From: Ectocarpus siliculosus
Taxonomy: Eukaryota > Sar > Phaeophyceae > Ectocarpales > Ectocarpaceae
NCBI GenBank assembly: GCA_000310025.1
Contig: FN648528.1
Location: 69,245 to 133,244 of the forward strand
DNA length: 64,000 nt
Direction: 5' to 3'
The notes under the pieces were generated by a model. The model saw nothing but the letters and a program-made list of their open reading frames with translations, was not told where the DNA came from and made no database searches. A program made the translations under genes and the position numbers. Shown piece after piece: positions 10,043-21,985 of this stretch; positions within the stretch are counted from its first letter, which is position 1, and each line of letters begins with the position of its first letter.

Positions 10043-12741
10043 GTGAAGTACGCAGGGTGGCCCGCAGAATGTAAAAAGAGGGCCCGCAGACGTAGACCTT
10101 TGGAGTTCGCGGGTATATCGCATGGCAGACACACCTGCTCCCTGCTGCGGTAGACATACACTCACTCGCGGCAGACAGCGAGATTACGATTTGCTGCGGG
10201 CCCGTGGGCAGAGCAGTATGGATAGGCCCCTACCACACTGGCGGTTCGCCTGCATCGAAGTGCTTGACATTTATGTGGAGAACAGACATGCCATGCCCGA
10301 TTGATGCCCGATGAATCTGTGCCGCCATCACTTGGAGGAGTGCACCGGTGCCATCGTGGGCGGGCGATGCTTGGGTTTTGTGGTCGAGGCATCGGGGAAG
10401 ACTGTTACGGGCAGAAGAGAGGATCGGCGTGGAGGACGACCCGGAGATGTTTGAAGAACGCATAGAACTAGATTTGCAAGCTGTAGAGCAGTGCCTCGCC
10501 GACGTACAAACAATCAACTACGGATCGAGAAGAGGATGACGGCAGGCAGTGCGTGGTAGTGGTAGGCCCGAGTCGTGCATCACATCGTCGCTTACAGCCG
10601 CTCAGGTCCACTCTCGTATAGAGGAACTTCGCTCCTTCTTGTACGCGAACGGAAGCGATGGCGAATACCGGGAAACACAGTACTTGCTGTCGAGAGCGGT
10701 GAATTCGTTCACTCCCATGAAACTCAAGTAGAGCATAGAGCGTCGTAGGGGGGCGAGGGCGAGGTACAGGCAACTCTTACAATAGTGACGTATGGAGGAA
10801 GTAGTGCGGTGAGGCGCTGCCATGGCTTGGTCCTACCATGGCTTGTCGCTGCCGTGGCTTAGCGCAACATTTTGTTTGGACTGCACTGTAGCACTACGGT
10901 ACATAGCTCATTGCCAGCCGGTCGTGTAGGGGGGCAGCAGTTGATAGATTCACACTACGTAGCGGTATGTTTCCCCCCATCAATTGAACCTTGATCATGT
11001 GAGGGTTTTTCTATTAAGCAAACATGTTGGATAACGTTTGAAATCGGGGAAGTTGAGATAATTTGAAGTACAGAGTAGTACTACAACAACAACAACAATG
11101 GGTTTCACGATAACTACGGGTTTAACCTCGCGTGCAAAATGCATATCGTTGACCATTCGACATCTCGGGAGGAGCGTTGCCATGATTACGACTGACTACC
11201 GTGTGCACGTCGATGTAGACCAAAGTATTCGCAGCATGAAGCTTCCGTTGGAAACGCACAGCGGAGATCCGGATGCGGTGGTAGGCTCGTGAGGTTTTCT
11301 TGAGAAGAGCACGACAGAGCAGGTGGATGGGGTCGGAGCTGCAACCACGGTGGACATTAGCAGAGTGGGAAGTCGTGCGTACCCAAGAATTTTGAGAGGT
11401 GCTTCATGGAAGCGTTGCTTTCTTGTACACTACAGAGTGAACATTAGCTGGGGCGCGCTCGACGTTGAAATACGAAGGAAAAATCCGTATTCGGCGACGA
11501 GTGCCTGGTCAAAAGAAGAGTTTGGCCATAAAAGCAGGTGCTCGGATTTAGGCAGTTAACAAGCCTCGAGACTCACGCTAAAAAATAATCTTCCATGTAA
11601 GTGCGGGTGAGACCAACCGACCTTGCCCCATTTCAAACACGACGATCAGGTTTGTCGGGGAACTCCGAACAGATTCAGATTCTCCCATCATCATGCACCG
11701 TTTTGAATCCTGTAGGACCTCGGAGGCCTTCAAGCTCTCGTAGTTTGTGGTGGAGTGAACCCAAGCTTGGACCTCGGCGATTTTCAGTCTTTGACTTTCT
11801 ACGACGTGAAACCAACGGTCACTTTCAACCCTTGCCGCCGCAGCGACAGGGCACTTACAAGCCCGTGGCGCCGGCATGGCCGACGGCCTTGGTCACGTAG
11901 AGCACCACTTCGAAAGAAGCAGGACCTCGGAGGCCTTCAAGCTCTCGCAGTGTGTGATGGCGTGAATATCCGTTTTTTCGGACCGCGTTTGGGGCCGCAA
12001 CTAGCCAACCGCACCCCAAATCAATGTCATGAAGGCAGGTGAAAACCCTGAAGTTGTTTTGCTCGCAGACGTGGCCTTGAGTAAACAATGCGATTCCTCT
12101 CGATTTTGTGCTGCCGCAGTGCTCACATGGCGCGCACATGGGCCGAGTACGACAAATTAATGCGCTAAAATTTATCGGCGAATGAAGCGTTGGAGAAAAC
12201 ATTCCGTCGCTTCGTTTTCAGGGAAGTCCTACACGCCTACACGATATTAGTCTTTTCCGAAAAGCAGGTTCGACTTCGTAGAACTCCAACTGAATAGTTC
12301 GTGAGCCGGGGTTTGAACTGGATTCTCAACGGTCACTTCTGCCAACCCGATTATTGCAAGCTAGACTTTTTGAACTGGCCTGCAATCGCGGAACAAGGAC
12401 GAACATGCCGCCAGTACTGCCGCATTCTACCGCGGTCAAAGCAAGGCCATCCAACTACGGCAGTCGGTCCCGACGCGCACCCTATTTGCGAATTCAGAGA
12501 ACCTGAAGCTCGGTGCCTTCAGACGACACATGTACGTTTTCTTCTTGCGTTGAGGTCGGAGCACGTCCACGATTTTGGTAGTGACGGTACAACAACCGGT
12601 TTTGCAAACGAACGCTCTGGAAAACGACTATTTTCACCGATCGTTTGACCGAACAAATGCTTCGTTGCGCGCCATTTTCCCTCCCATTTCCTCATCAGGT
12701 GTCACAATACTTGAGGCTGGAGTCTTGGAAGTCGCTGAAAG
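10043..12741. other. No confident gene; weak coding-like pieces and a direct repeat
   Basis: A plus-strand stretch at about 10,420-10,540 encodes an acidic, helix-like segment (EDDPEMFEERIELDLQAVEQ), and another follows at about 10,612-10,731. They are in different frames and I found no splice link or family. A 44-base direct repeat beginning AGGACCTCGGAGGCCTTCAA occurs at 11,714 and 11,921. The final 400 bases form the upstream region of the LRR gene; no TATA-like or other promoter motif stood out. Confidence 0.4.
11714..11964. repeat. Direct repeat pair, 207 bases apart
   Basis: 11,714-11,757 and 11,921-11,964 share AGGACCTCGGAGGCCTTCAA and the following CTCTCG(T/C)AGT sequence with few differences. 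Confidence 0.7.
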
Positions 12742-15700
12742 ATGAGGGTTGCCCTGTCCAGGGCACTGTCGGTGCTCGCCCCCCTGGCTGTTGTTCAAGG
12801 TGGGCCAAACGAAACGAGAGCAGTAGGCGGTGAAAAAGGTGCAACCCTTTCGGGGGTTCCTACTCTTCGTCGAGCCACCTATTGAAGGTTGTCGCATAAC
12901 AGGGAAAGTGGTCCAATTGGCAGGTCCCCTATTAAATGTAGGAAAAACAAATTCAAATCCAACTGTCTTGTGATGTATTTGCTGGCTAAAAGTGCCATTG
13001 TGAAGTGCGCACTCGCCTCGTTAAGGTTGTCCTATCAATTTGCTTGAGACACATGAGAAATCATCGAAAGAGGTAACCCCCCCCGAAAGTCTGACTCGAA
13101 GGCTCCGCAACTCGTATCAACACCTCCACACATGTCAGTTCAATTTTTCTACAGTACTCATTCATGTGATGTAGCACCGTAGTTATCGGCAACCCGACCT
13201 TCTATTTCCACATACAGAACAGCATTTGTCACCTGCCCTTCACCCCCTGGCACTGCTCTGAATTTGTTGCAGCCAAAAACTCGTGTCTGGACCCCAACAG
13301 CTCCGACTACCGCTGCGGCGCGGCTATCGTGGCCAAGGAGCAATCGACGCTGTGAGTGCAAATGCCGTTTTGTCCAAGACGGCTGGTCGTTCTTGCACTA
13401 CGGCCTTTTTCGACCCCATACTGCATCGCTCCGCACGCGCCTAATGCAATGCCGTTGAATGGAGGTGCGGGACAGACCATACCGCTCCGGCAGATAGTTA
13501 CACGACCGATCATTGTGCGCCAATATTACGATCTCTCCCCCCGTGTGTGAACTTTGCTCAAATGACCGGCGACCCCTTCCTCTGGTAAAGGAGTCTTGTT
13601 GGCTGTGGTCTTACAGACGATGACTTTGATGATCTGGAAGTCTGCACAACTGTCGGGAGTCAACTCCAGGATCCATCAGTGGAACAACTGTGAGTGAACG
13701 AACTAGCGTACATGTACGATCCATACGATGTGGCAGAAGGAGAGCGTGACGATAGCCTCAGGATCCCGCAAGTAGCTCGGTTGGGATGAAACTCCTGAAG
13801 TTGTGTATAATCTCTTTCGAGTCAAAGCAGGATGCCACTCTGTCGACGGCCCTCTCTACGGGAACTCACGGCGTTTTGACAATCCAATCATCTATCGGCA
13901 TACGTTCGGCGAATGAACTGCGAACTGCAGTGGCTTCGAGCCTTAACCACGCCTGAATCACTTGGTTGGAGGGATATATTGTACGAGTCATGATGTGACG
14001 CGACCGCGAGGCTGGGAGACTCACGACGAATTCGTTCTGTCCGCATGTCCTGGCTCCAAAAAAAAAGGGACCTCTACAACAACACCCTGACCACGCTTCC
14101 GGGGGAGTTTTTTCAATCTTCGACGTCATGGACATCCCTGTGAGTTAAGCTTGATTGTGAGGTGGTGAAGCGAGGTAATCAAATTTGTACTGTTTCCAGC
14201 GCTCCACGGTGAACCGACGAGCTATCGGTCCGTGTCATTGATGACCACATGGGTATGGGTGTCACCATAGCTAACCTTTGTGCTGGTTGTGTGGGTGGGC
14301 GGGAGATGAAACGCTCTTCACGCAGTAGTAGAAATCTCAGCTCCCACTGCTTCCATGTACGTATTGATGAAGGAGATTGTTGGAAACGTGTTGGACGGCA
14401 CACACCTGGACATATCTACGTGCCATTATGCACGATGCGGCTATGGGACTCATCCTGCGTCCGGTGTTTTTGCATCTTCCAAATCCCAGGAACTTCTCCT
14501 ACAACAACCTGACTACACTCCCGGAAGAGGTATTTCAACCATTAACGGCCCTTACAAATCTGTGAGTAGGTCGCAGCCTCACGGAACGTGTTATCGGGGA
14601 CACAACAGAGTGAAAATCTACCTGGTACCAAAGTGTTCCTTTACGTGTCCGTTCGCGATGTCGTCGTTTACCGTGGTACTGTAGGAAGAACATGCTTACT
14701 ACGCAACAACATAGGTGGCGCAGCCAAACTCGTTATTGAGTACCTCCGTGAGCTGGGTTTGACCGTCAACTTGGTACAAAATGGATATCGTGCTCCCCAT
14801 TGTAACCCTACACGGTTGTTTTGCGTTATAGATAGCTCCACTCCGGCTGCTCTCCTGACTGGTAGACAGTCTGAACTGCTGGACTTCGGCCTCAATCATT
14901 CCTCCCGCCGCGTCTCTCGACTGCGTTCGACCTCAGGAACCTCTGGAGCAATCAGCTGACTACGCTTCCGGAAGGGATTTTCCTATCCTTGACGTCCCTG
15001 GAGCGGCTGTGAGTTGGCGGCCTCTCGACATCACCCGCATGCGTGCGTGCGAGGGTGCCATGGGCCATCTCGTGAATAGCGGCTAACGTAGTGATGTGGT
15101 GACCCTCACCTAGTACTCGGTGGCTGGGTGGCACGTCCATGGCTGTTCACGCCATTCAAACAACGCGGGTCCCAGTGAGGCCTGCACGGTGAACAATCCA
15201 GACCTGCTCCCAGTACATTGTGCAACTACGAGGCCGAGACCGCCGTCATTCGCATTCGCTCATTTCGTCCATACCTAGGTACATCTTCGAGAACAAGCTG
15301 ACATCTCTTCCGGAAGGGATTTTTGGATCCTTGGCGTCCCTGACAAATCTGTAAGTCGGTCGCAACTCCACAATTCATGTTTCCTAGAAGGTAAAAAGAT
15401 GTGTCCACACGTGTCGAATGCCGTTGCTAGCACGCTTGTTGAAGGGTCGGTGTGCATCGCGAGCATGTGCATGAAACCCACCTGTGGAGCACGGTGTGTG
15501 GCACATGGAACTGGTGGGTTCACGGACGTCCGTCCAGCCAACGGCATAAAGTCTACGCTAGTGTCAAGCATTGCCATCTCTCCGCCGCTCAGCTCGCCGT
15601 TGATTTCAGTCATATTACTACGTGGCTTGCGCAATCGTTCCCCCTGAATCCTGTCGATTGTTTCGAATTCAGGAGCGTCGGAGCCAACGACCTGGCCACG

Positions 15701-18700
15701 CTTCCGGAAGACATTTTCGAGTCTTTGACGTCCGTGACGCACCTGTGAGTGGTCGGGATGATTCCGTCAAAGCGTGGTTTACAGATGCGCTAGAAATCCA
15801 CGTGGTGACCCGCTGCGTTTTGGTCAAAGCCCAATTTGTTGTCACGTCATACTCGGAGAATGCACGATTAAACGAACAACTGGAACTCCCCCGGCACCAA
15901 AAGGTCAGCCCGAAGCACCTTCAGTAGTAGCACCACGTCACCCTCCCGGTAGAGGAAGCATGGATGTGGATCATTTGCAGGGCAATGTGATTCTTCCCGG
16001 CCCATGATCTACGAGTACTGTGGAAACTTCGCCATACATCCATTCGGGTCATCAGTGTTGACGTGCCGCTTACTCCGCAAACGCCCCCCCCCGCCCAAAT
16101 GAAAAAGGCACATCCAAGACAACCCGCTGCTCACGCTTCCGGAGGGAATATTTCGATCTTTGACGTCCCTGACGACTATGTGAGTAGGTTGCAGCTCCAC
16201 AATAACATGGCCGCGTAAAGCTGCCAGCTAGTGTTTCGCGTAGACACCCTCCGGGGTTGTTAGTGCTCGTTATTGTTGTGTATACCCTCGCCAAACTGTC
16301 GCCGTAGCTGTCCCGGGCGCCGTAGCTATCCCTACATTAGCGGTGGTACACGCCTGGCAGGATTGCACAAGCCACGCTGTTTGCTCACGAGTTCTAACTC
16401 TTGTTACCCGCGTTGGTCGGGTATAAAACGGAATCGCTGGAATCGTAAACCCGACCAATGCAGCTACGGTCTTCCGCTGGAGGAAACCGTCTCGACGACT
16501 GCGGTTACCCAGATTGTGTGATACAACCAATCTGTGACGTCATGGACATCTACCCACGTTGTCAAACATTGCCGCAAGCTGAATATTCTGCCCCTGCCAG
16601 AGTTCACCATCTGAGCACCCTTAAAAAGCTCGCGTGTTCGTTCGCCCGTCGTCCTCTTGATTTCGTGGAAAATGCAGGAGCATCTCGACCACCAGTCTCA
16701 CCACGCTCCCTGAAGGGATTTTCCAATACTTGACGTCCCTTTCAACTCTGTGAGTATGTCATCGCTCAGCACAACGCCCGTTGGTGCCACGCACGGGATG
16801 GGTGTTGCTTTTGAACGCGCTCGACCCCACACGTCAGGAATGCTAGCCAAGTGGCGCTGTTGAGAGCCCCATTGTTGTCACGTCGCATTCGGAGAATTCA
16901 CAGTGGGGCGAAACGTTTCTGCGCCCTAAAACGTAACTGCAGTAATACGCCGCTCACTTCGCACGTTTTCCCATGTCGACTTCCGAGCCAAGCTGGATCC
17001 GAGACAACGACAACCTGAAGACGCTTCCGGAAGGGATTTTTCAATCCTTGACGTCGCTGGCAATTCTGTGAGTGTATCCGTGCTTGGAAGAATACACTTT
17101 GCGGAACCGTCAACATGAGGACACATCGCGAGCTCTTTCCAACATTCAACGTGGCGATTGGTTCGGCTGTCGACATGCCTAGGATTTGCAGATATCTGAC
17201 CAACGACCACAAACCCTTACTGATCATTCAGCCCAACCAAGCTAGCGCCCCCAATATGTCGCTTTTGGCGATTCCTTCCCACCCCCCGGCAAAACACGAA
17301 CAGGAACCTCAGTACCAACAAACTGATGGCGCTTCCGGAAAAGATTTTTCAACATTTGACGTCCCTGGAATATCTGTGAGTACAGGAACGTGTTTCCGGG
17401 ACGATCAAAAGAGTGTCATGATAGATGCACCCTAGGCGGAAAGAGCTGTCGTATCTTGCTGTACTCAGGAGTACTTGACCACGGCTGAACTCGATAGTGG
17501 ATAGCTAAGCGGGTGGCGGTTGGCCCCTCGCGTTGGTCTAACTAGAGGGGGCAGCGCTCGTTGTTACCACGTTGCCAGGGGGAGGCGGCTACATGCGTTC
17601 AAAGCCGCACACCCGAAAAGCCATACAAACTGCGCTGTTTTGAACCACGCACATCTCGCGAGGAACCGGCACACAGTGAGTGGTACAGGTCGTGTTGAAC
17701 GGACAATAGTGGATATCCGTCCGGACTGCGAGCTAATGTCCAAGCTGGTCATATGGGCGAATCATGTGAATAGTCAGCCCTGCCGCTATCTTCCATGTGA
17801 TCCGTAAACTCTCTCCGCAAACGTTTTCCCGGCAAACGTTTTCCGATGTATCCCCTTCCGAGCCAAGCTGGATCCGAAACAACGACCTGACCACGCTTCC
17901 GGAGGGGATTTTTCAATCCTTGACGTCCCTGATAGAAATGTGAGTGCATCCGTGCTTGGAAGAACAAACTTTGTGGAACGTCAACACGAGGCACACCTCG
18001 CGAACTCTTTCCAAGCAGTGACGTTTACGCCGACACGGTAAGTCATCACACGGCATGGTCTATCGTAGAATAGTCTATGAACGGAGAACGTGCAGAACCC
18101 TTTCAATGGCAGATTGGCCGGTGATTGGTTCTCCACGTCCAAGCACACTTGGCCGAACCACATCACTGACAAAATTGATCAAACCATGGGTCCCTCAAAT
18201 CCAGGCTGCATCTGGACGGTTTCGATACTACTCATCGATCTCTGCTCATTCGGCGACTTCGAGCAAAATTCGGCGAAATGTCTGTTAGACTTCTGGCCAA
18301 TATTCTCGCCATCTCACATGTACCTGAAACCTAACGATACCTACCATGATTTTGTTCCCGACGTTGTCTGGTACCGGACCTTCTTCCGAACGCGTTAGTG
18401 ATGGACACTCCTCCATGGCGGTTGTTGTTCTTTGTCATGCTGAAAACACCAAGCCCATTGTTGCTACTCTTGCGTGCGAGCGTGCGATGTAAAGTCCCCA
18501 TCGCCTTTTCCCAACCATGGCCCACGTCGTCGCCCGTGACAGAGACGTCAATGGAAACCCGAATCTGGAGTGCCTGCCTCCAGCACCTGAACCAACGTGA
18601 GGACGGCTGACTGTGAAGACACGTACCTTCCTGTGGATCACTCGCGTATCAAGACCCGAACGTTTTCGCGTATACCAAATCCAACCGAATCTGCATGCAG

Positions 18701-21700
18701 TGTCTGATTAAATTTTCCCCTACGGCCCGCACTCATCGTTTGCCTCCACATAAAGGACTGATGTTATCGGATACACTGGGGCAACAGGCGTGTGCGGTAA
18801 GTGGCGACGGTTGTGGTTCGAAATGGGACATGCGTGTTCTTACAAACGTATTCGTTGCAACGTACATCCCATTGCACAGACGCTCTCACTGTCGATCGAT
18901 CAGTCACCACAAAAGTTTCCTGATTTCCGCGCAATCCTCTCCTCCCTGGAACGCGCTGGAAGGGTCGGGTTCAGAGCGTAGCACTTATTCTTCTTTCACC
19001 CTCGTTTGCATGAGCATCTGGACCAATTGCACACCATCGGGGTAGCGATGAATGATGAATGTGAACGTTCCGATTCGGCAACATGCAACAACGAGCACAC
19101 CTCTCAATGTGGATGGATGAGTTGCCCGCAGGGTGTGAACTCTCGGACGGAACAAGTCCATGTGGCCAAGACCCGGCGTGCTCTCCTGGTCCCGAAGGGT
19201 ACACGTGCGGTGAGAACATCACTGGTGTTGTTCATTGGTCGCACTCTGCCTGTAGGGTCACCGTGAATTAATCGCCCCACTCAAACGTTGAAAACGTTCA
19301 CGCCGTCCATGATTTTCTCTCTGGTACCTGAAGTTTCTGCCTCGCTCTTTATCCGTGGGCAACAGGCAATACATCCCTGGCTTCCCTGGCTCCTACCCCT
19401 TCTCCCGCGCCCGTGCTAGAAGGTGAAGTGCACATGTTGCACACAGTTACGTATCACGTGCGTGAAGTCCCTCTGAAGCCAACCCCCTAACGCCGGCTTT
19501 GTAGGGCTGCGAGGTCAATGGTCTAACGACTACGGCATGCACGACTATAAGTACACCCCAACGCCGCCCTCGAAAGCGTCCTGCCTCGAGCACTGCAACG
19601 ATCCTAGAGAGAAACCGCAAGCCGTTCACCGCCGCAACCCTTGATCAACATTGCCGCGGGTTGGGTGTGTTGCTGGTCATGATACTGTCCTCCGTGCAGC
19701 CCAGACCTTCATGCCACCAGTGTTTAACCGTGCGCGCCTAAACAGCCCAAACGTGCTCCAACGGACTTGCCGGTTACGAGAATTCGGGCGCCTGTTGTTC
19801 AGTTGGCTGCGGCACATGCGGCGGAGAAGGATGTTCGCAGCTCGGCGAAGGTATGGTGTACGTATCCTCGTTCCTCGCAAGGGTTGAGAACTTCTCTTTG
19901 AGTAACATGAAGAACTCTGCGTTGCGCTCTCGATGACGCCATTCGACGCACCACAATCAAGCGATCGCTGTTGTCGTTAAACCTTCTTAGGTGCGGAGTC
20001 GTGCTGCACGTCCAACATCATTGCTGCCCGCGAACCTTGCAGCGAGAAAGGGGCAGCTCCGTGCATCATGGACACCGGTGAGTCATGAGTACCCCTTCCA
20101 CTTTCGGTTGAAACCGCTCCAACACACCGAACTTGCAGGACCCTGTCGCGGAACTGCCAGATGGAAAGCCGTCCCAGGGTAGTGTCCTTTGAACGTAGAA
20201 ACAACCAAGTGCAAGCGGAGACGTCGTAAAATCTCCACTGTTGTCAACGCCACGGTAAGGACCAGTTCCAGAGCCGGAAACTCAACGGGCTTGTTGTTGA
20301 AATAGGTGTCGGTTTTTAGCGCTTTGCTTTCCAGTTCTCCTTGCAAAGTTCTACCGTTTTTGCAGTTCTGTATACGCTGCTTAAGTTTGCAAGAAATCCC
20401 ATGACATGTCATTTCCTGTTTCGACCTTCGTTTCTTTTTTTTGGTTGAACAGATCAAACGTGTTCTAACGGGCTTGCCGGTTTCGAGAATTCGGGCGCCT
20501 GTTGTTCAGTTGGCTGCGGCACATGCGGCGGACAAGGATGTTCGCAGCTCGGCGAAGGTATGGTGTACGTATCGTGTTTTCTCGCGAGCGAGCGGTGACG
20601 ACTTCAAAGTTTTGTCTTCGCCTTGGGTAGCGTGAAGATTCGTGTTCTCGATAACCCCCCGCCGGTGTTTGCCATAGGGGTTGGGTTTCGTCGCTTGGCA
20701 ACGACGTTATCAAACAAGGGGATCTTTTCGTGAGCCCGACAAACAGGTTACCGCTCTTGTTTTCGCCTTCGCTTTTCTTTTGCGGTACAACCATAGTGGT
20801 GGCCGAACAGAAAATGTTGTGCGCGGTCGAGAACCCTCACTACGCGCAAAACGGATGATTGCACCACGTCGTGTCAAGATTGGTCAAGCACCCTCGAGAC
20901 AGTACACTGTGCTTATAACTGTCTCTGAAAGCATGAGCACAATGAAATGTGTTATTATAATAGTCATTCGGAGCTGTCATCCGTATGCGAGGAAGAAAGC
21001 ACAAGATGCCGAACACCATTAGCAGGATGCAGCGCAACCTCCATGCGACGAACACCTCACGGCGCTTCGCGCTTGGGGATGTGAGAGCCGGGTCCTGTGA
21101 GAACCCGGCATGCTCCGTCCCGGCTTCGTAGAGATGAGAAGTCAATGGTGTAACGACTACGGCATGCACGACTATGAGTACGACGAAGGTTCAAACACCG
21201 TCAAGCTACCCTTCCTTGTGTTTGCTAAACTTCTTGCTCAGGTGCGGCATCGTGCTGCACGTCGAACATCATTTCTGCCGGCGAACCTTGCAGCGAGAAA
21301 GGGGCAGCCCCATGCGTCGTGGACCCCGGTGAGTTCATGGGCGTCCCTACATTGCGCTTCAGGTTGAAACGTGAAACTGAACCCTAGCCTGATGGTGAGT
21401 CTCGTAGATCTTCACTTTCCATGCCCCGTCACGCCGGTGGAACTGCCGGCTGAGCAGCCTTGCCAGTGACGTGTAGTTTACCCTCCACCGTTATCAACGC
21501 TAGGGCATGGACCAGTTCCACCCTGGCAGTATCGCCGGCAGTGTTGCCTCCCAGCTGCCCTCGCCAGTCAGAAAATCGACAAGCGGAAGTCACTTATCAT
21601 TCCCTATTTCGCCCGGTTTCCCTGTGTTCCTGTGTTGCTGAACAGCTCAAACGTGCTCCAACGGGCTTGCCGGTTACGAGAGGTCGGGCGCCTGTTGTTC

Positions 21701-21985
21701 AGTTGGCTGTGGTATGTGTGGCGGAGAAGGATGCTCGCAGCTCGCCGAAGGTATGGTGTGCGTGTCGGGGTTTCTCGCGAGCGAGCGTTGACAACTTAAA
21801 AGGTTTTCTTTCTCTTTGGGAAGTTGTGTTGTGTTCTCGATGACGCCACCCGATGAAGGTTTTTAAACACCCTTCTGTTTGCTAAACTTCATACTCAGGT
21901 GCAGAGTCGTGCTGCACGTCCAACATCATAGCTGCCGGCGAACCTTGCAGCGAGAAAGGAGCAGCTCCATGCGTCATGGACCCGG
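12742..21985 (+). CDS. Secreted LRR protein with cysteine-rich repeat modules (multi-exon; last exon unresolved)
   Basis: Twenty-two splice-linked exons were built: 12742-12799, 13273-13351, 13591-13689, 14068-14139, 14490-14561, 14937-15008, 15279-15350, 15673-15744, 16108-16179, 16678-16749, 16993-17067, 17304-17375, 17868-17939, 18543-18596, 18756-18796, 19132-19209, 19746-19850, 19991-20077, 20453-20557, 21242-21328, 21646-21750, 21899-21985. All junctions are AG/GT and in frame (1,708 bases, 569 residues plus one base). The chosen ATG opens a signal peptide (MRVALSRALSVLAPLAVVQ). Then follow a Cys-containing N-cap, ten 24-25-residue LRRs of the type LxxLPEGIFxSLTSLxxL, a C-cap with NPNLECLPP, a short Cys-rich linker, and three A-B pairs of Cys-rich modules. 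The product is probably extracellular or wall-associated and may bind ligands; no membrane segment or kinase is seen. The terminal exon is uncertain: starts near 22,222 or 22,662 would fit the phase but are unsupported. Whether the Cys-rich part belongs to the same transcript rests on phase continuity alone. Confidence 0.75.
14068..17939 (+). repeat. Array of ten phase-2 LRR exons, one repeat per exon
   Basis: Exons at 14068, 14490, 14937, 15279, 15673, 16108, 16678, 16993, 17304 and 17868 are each 72 bases long, except the eighth, which is 75. Each begins with the third base of a codon and ends with the first two bases of the next. Any one can therefore be lost, gained or swapped without changing frame. 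The shared core is ACGCTTCCGGAAGGGATTTT followed by CAATCCTTGACGTCCCTG. Nearly every donor is GTGAGT-like. Exon-level LRR modularity of this kind has been described for Ectocarpus LRR-GTPase (ROCO) genes, but no GTPase domain is visible here. Confidence 0.85.
17060..18015 (+). repeat. Recent exon-plus-intron duplication within the LRR array
   Basis: The LRR exons at 16,993 and 17,868 share not only the exon (CTGGATCCGA..AACGAC) but also upstream intron sequence (CCGAGCCAAG and a preceding TTTTCCCATG/TTTTCCGATG stretch). Downstream intron sequence is shared too: GTGAGTG, ATCCGTGCTTGGAAGAA, then GCGAGCTCTTTCCAA versus GCGAACTCTTTCCAA. Intron similarity shows that a unit of exon and flanking intron was copied. 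Confidence 0.75.
18543..18596 (+). other. LRR C-terminal cap exon
   Basis: The exon encodes DVNGNPNLECLPPAPEP, the typical end of an LRR domain with the NPxLxC motif. It starts in the phase left by the tenth LRR exon and ends in phase 2. This supports 17,868 as the last LRR. Confidence 0.8.
19490..19560 (-). repeat. R1 fragment (5' end only)
   Basis: The sequence GCGAGGTCAATGGTCTAACG and the following ACTACGGCATGCACGACTAT match the start of R1 at 49,690 in reverse orientation. It lies in the intron 19,210-19,745. Confidence 0.7.
19746..21985 (+). repeat. Three alternating pairs of cysteine-rich exons (modules A and B)
   Basis: Module A (105 bases: 19746-19850, 20453-20557, 21646-21750) encodes about 34 residues with the pattern TCSNGLAGYE, then SGACCSVGCGxCGGxGCSQL, eight cysteines in all. 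Module B (87 bases: 19991-20077, 21242-21328, 21899-21985) encodes about 28 residues with ESCCTSNIIAAGEPCSEKGA then APCVMD, four cysteines. Both kinds start with two codon bases and end with one, so they are symmetric and interchangeable. Order is A-B-A-B-A-B. The cysteine spacing suggests disulfide-bonded extracellular domains. I recall similar unnamed repeats in stramenopile predicted proteins but cannot name a family. Confidence 0.8.
20646..21182 (-). repeat. Dispersed repeat R1, near-full copy inside an intron of the LRR gene
   Basis: Read on the minus strand, this block follows the same order as 49,690-50,203. It starts at ATAGTCGTGCATGCCGTAGTCG, continues through GAGAACCCGGC, a CAGTTATAAGCAC region and GAGGGTTCTCGACC, and ends at CGACGAAACCCAACCCC. 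It lies wholly within the intron 20,558-21,241. No ORF or clear terminal inverted repeat is present, so it is likely a non-autonomous element. Confidence 0.7.

Noticed and set aside
12742-21985. ROCO LRR-GTPase identity
   Set aside because: The LRR exons resemble that class, but no Ras-like G motifs or COR-like region were found downstream. A signal peptide and Cys-rich modules occur instead.
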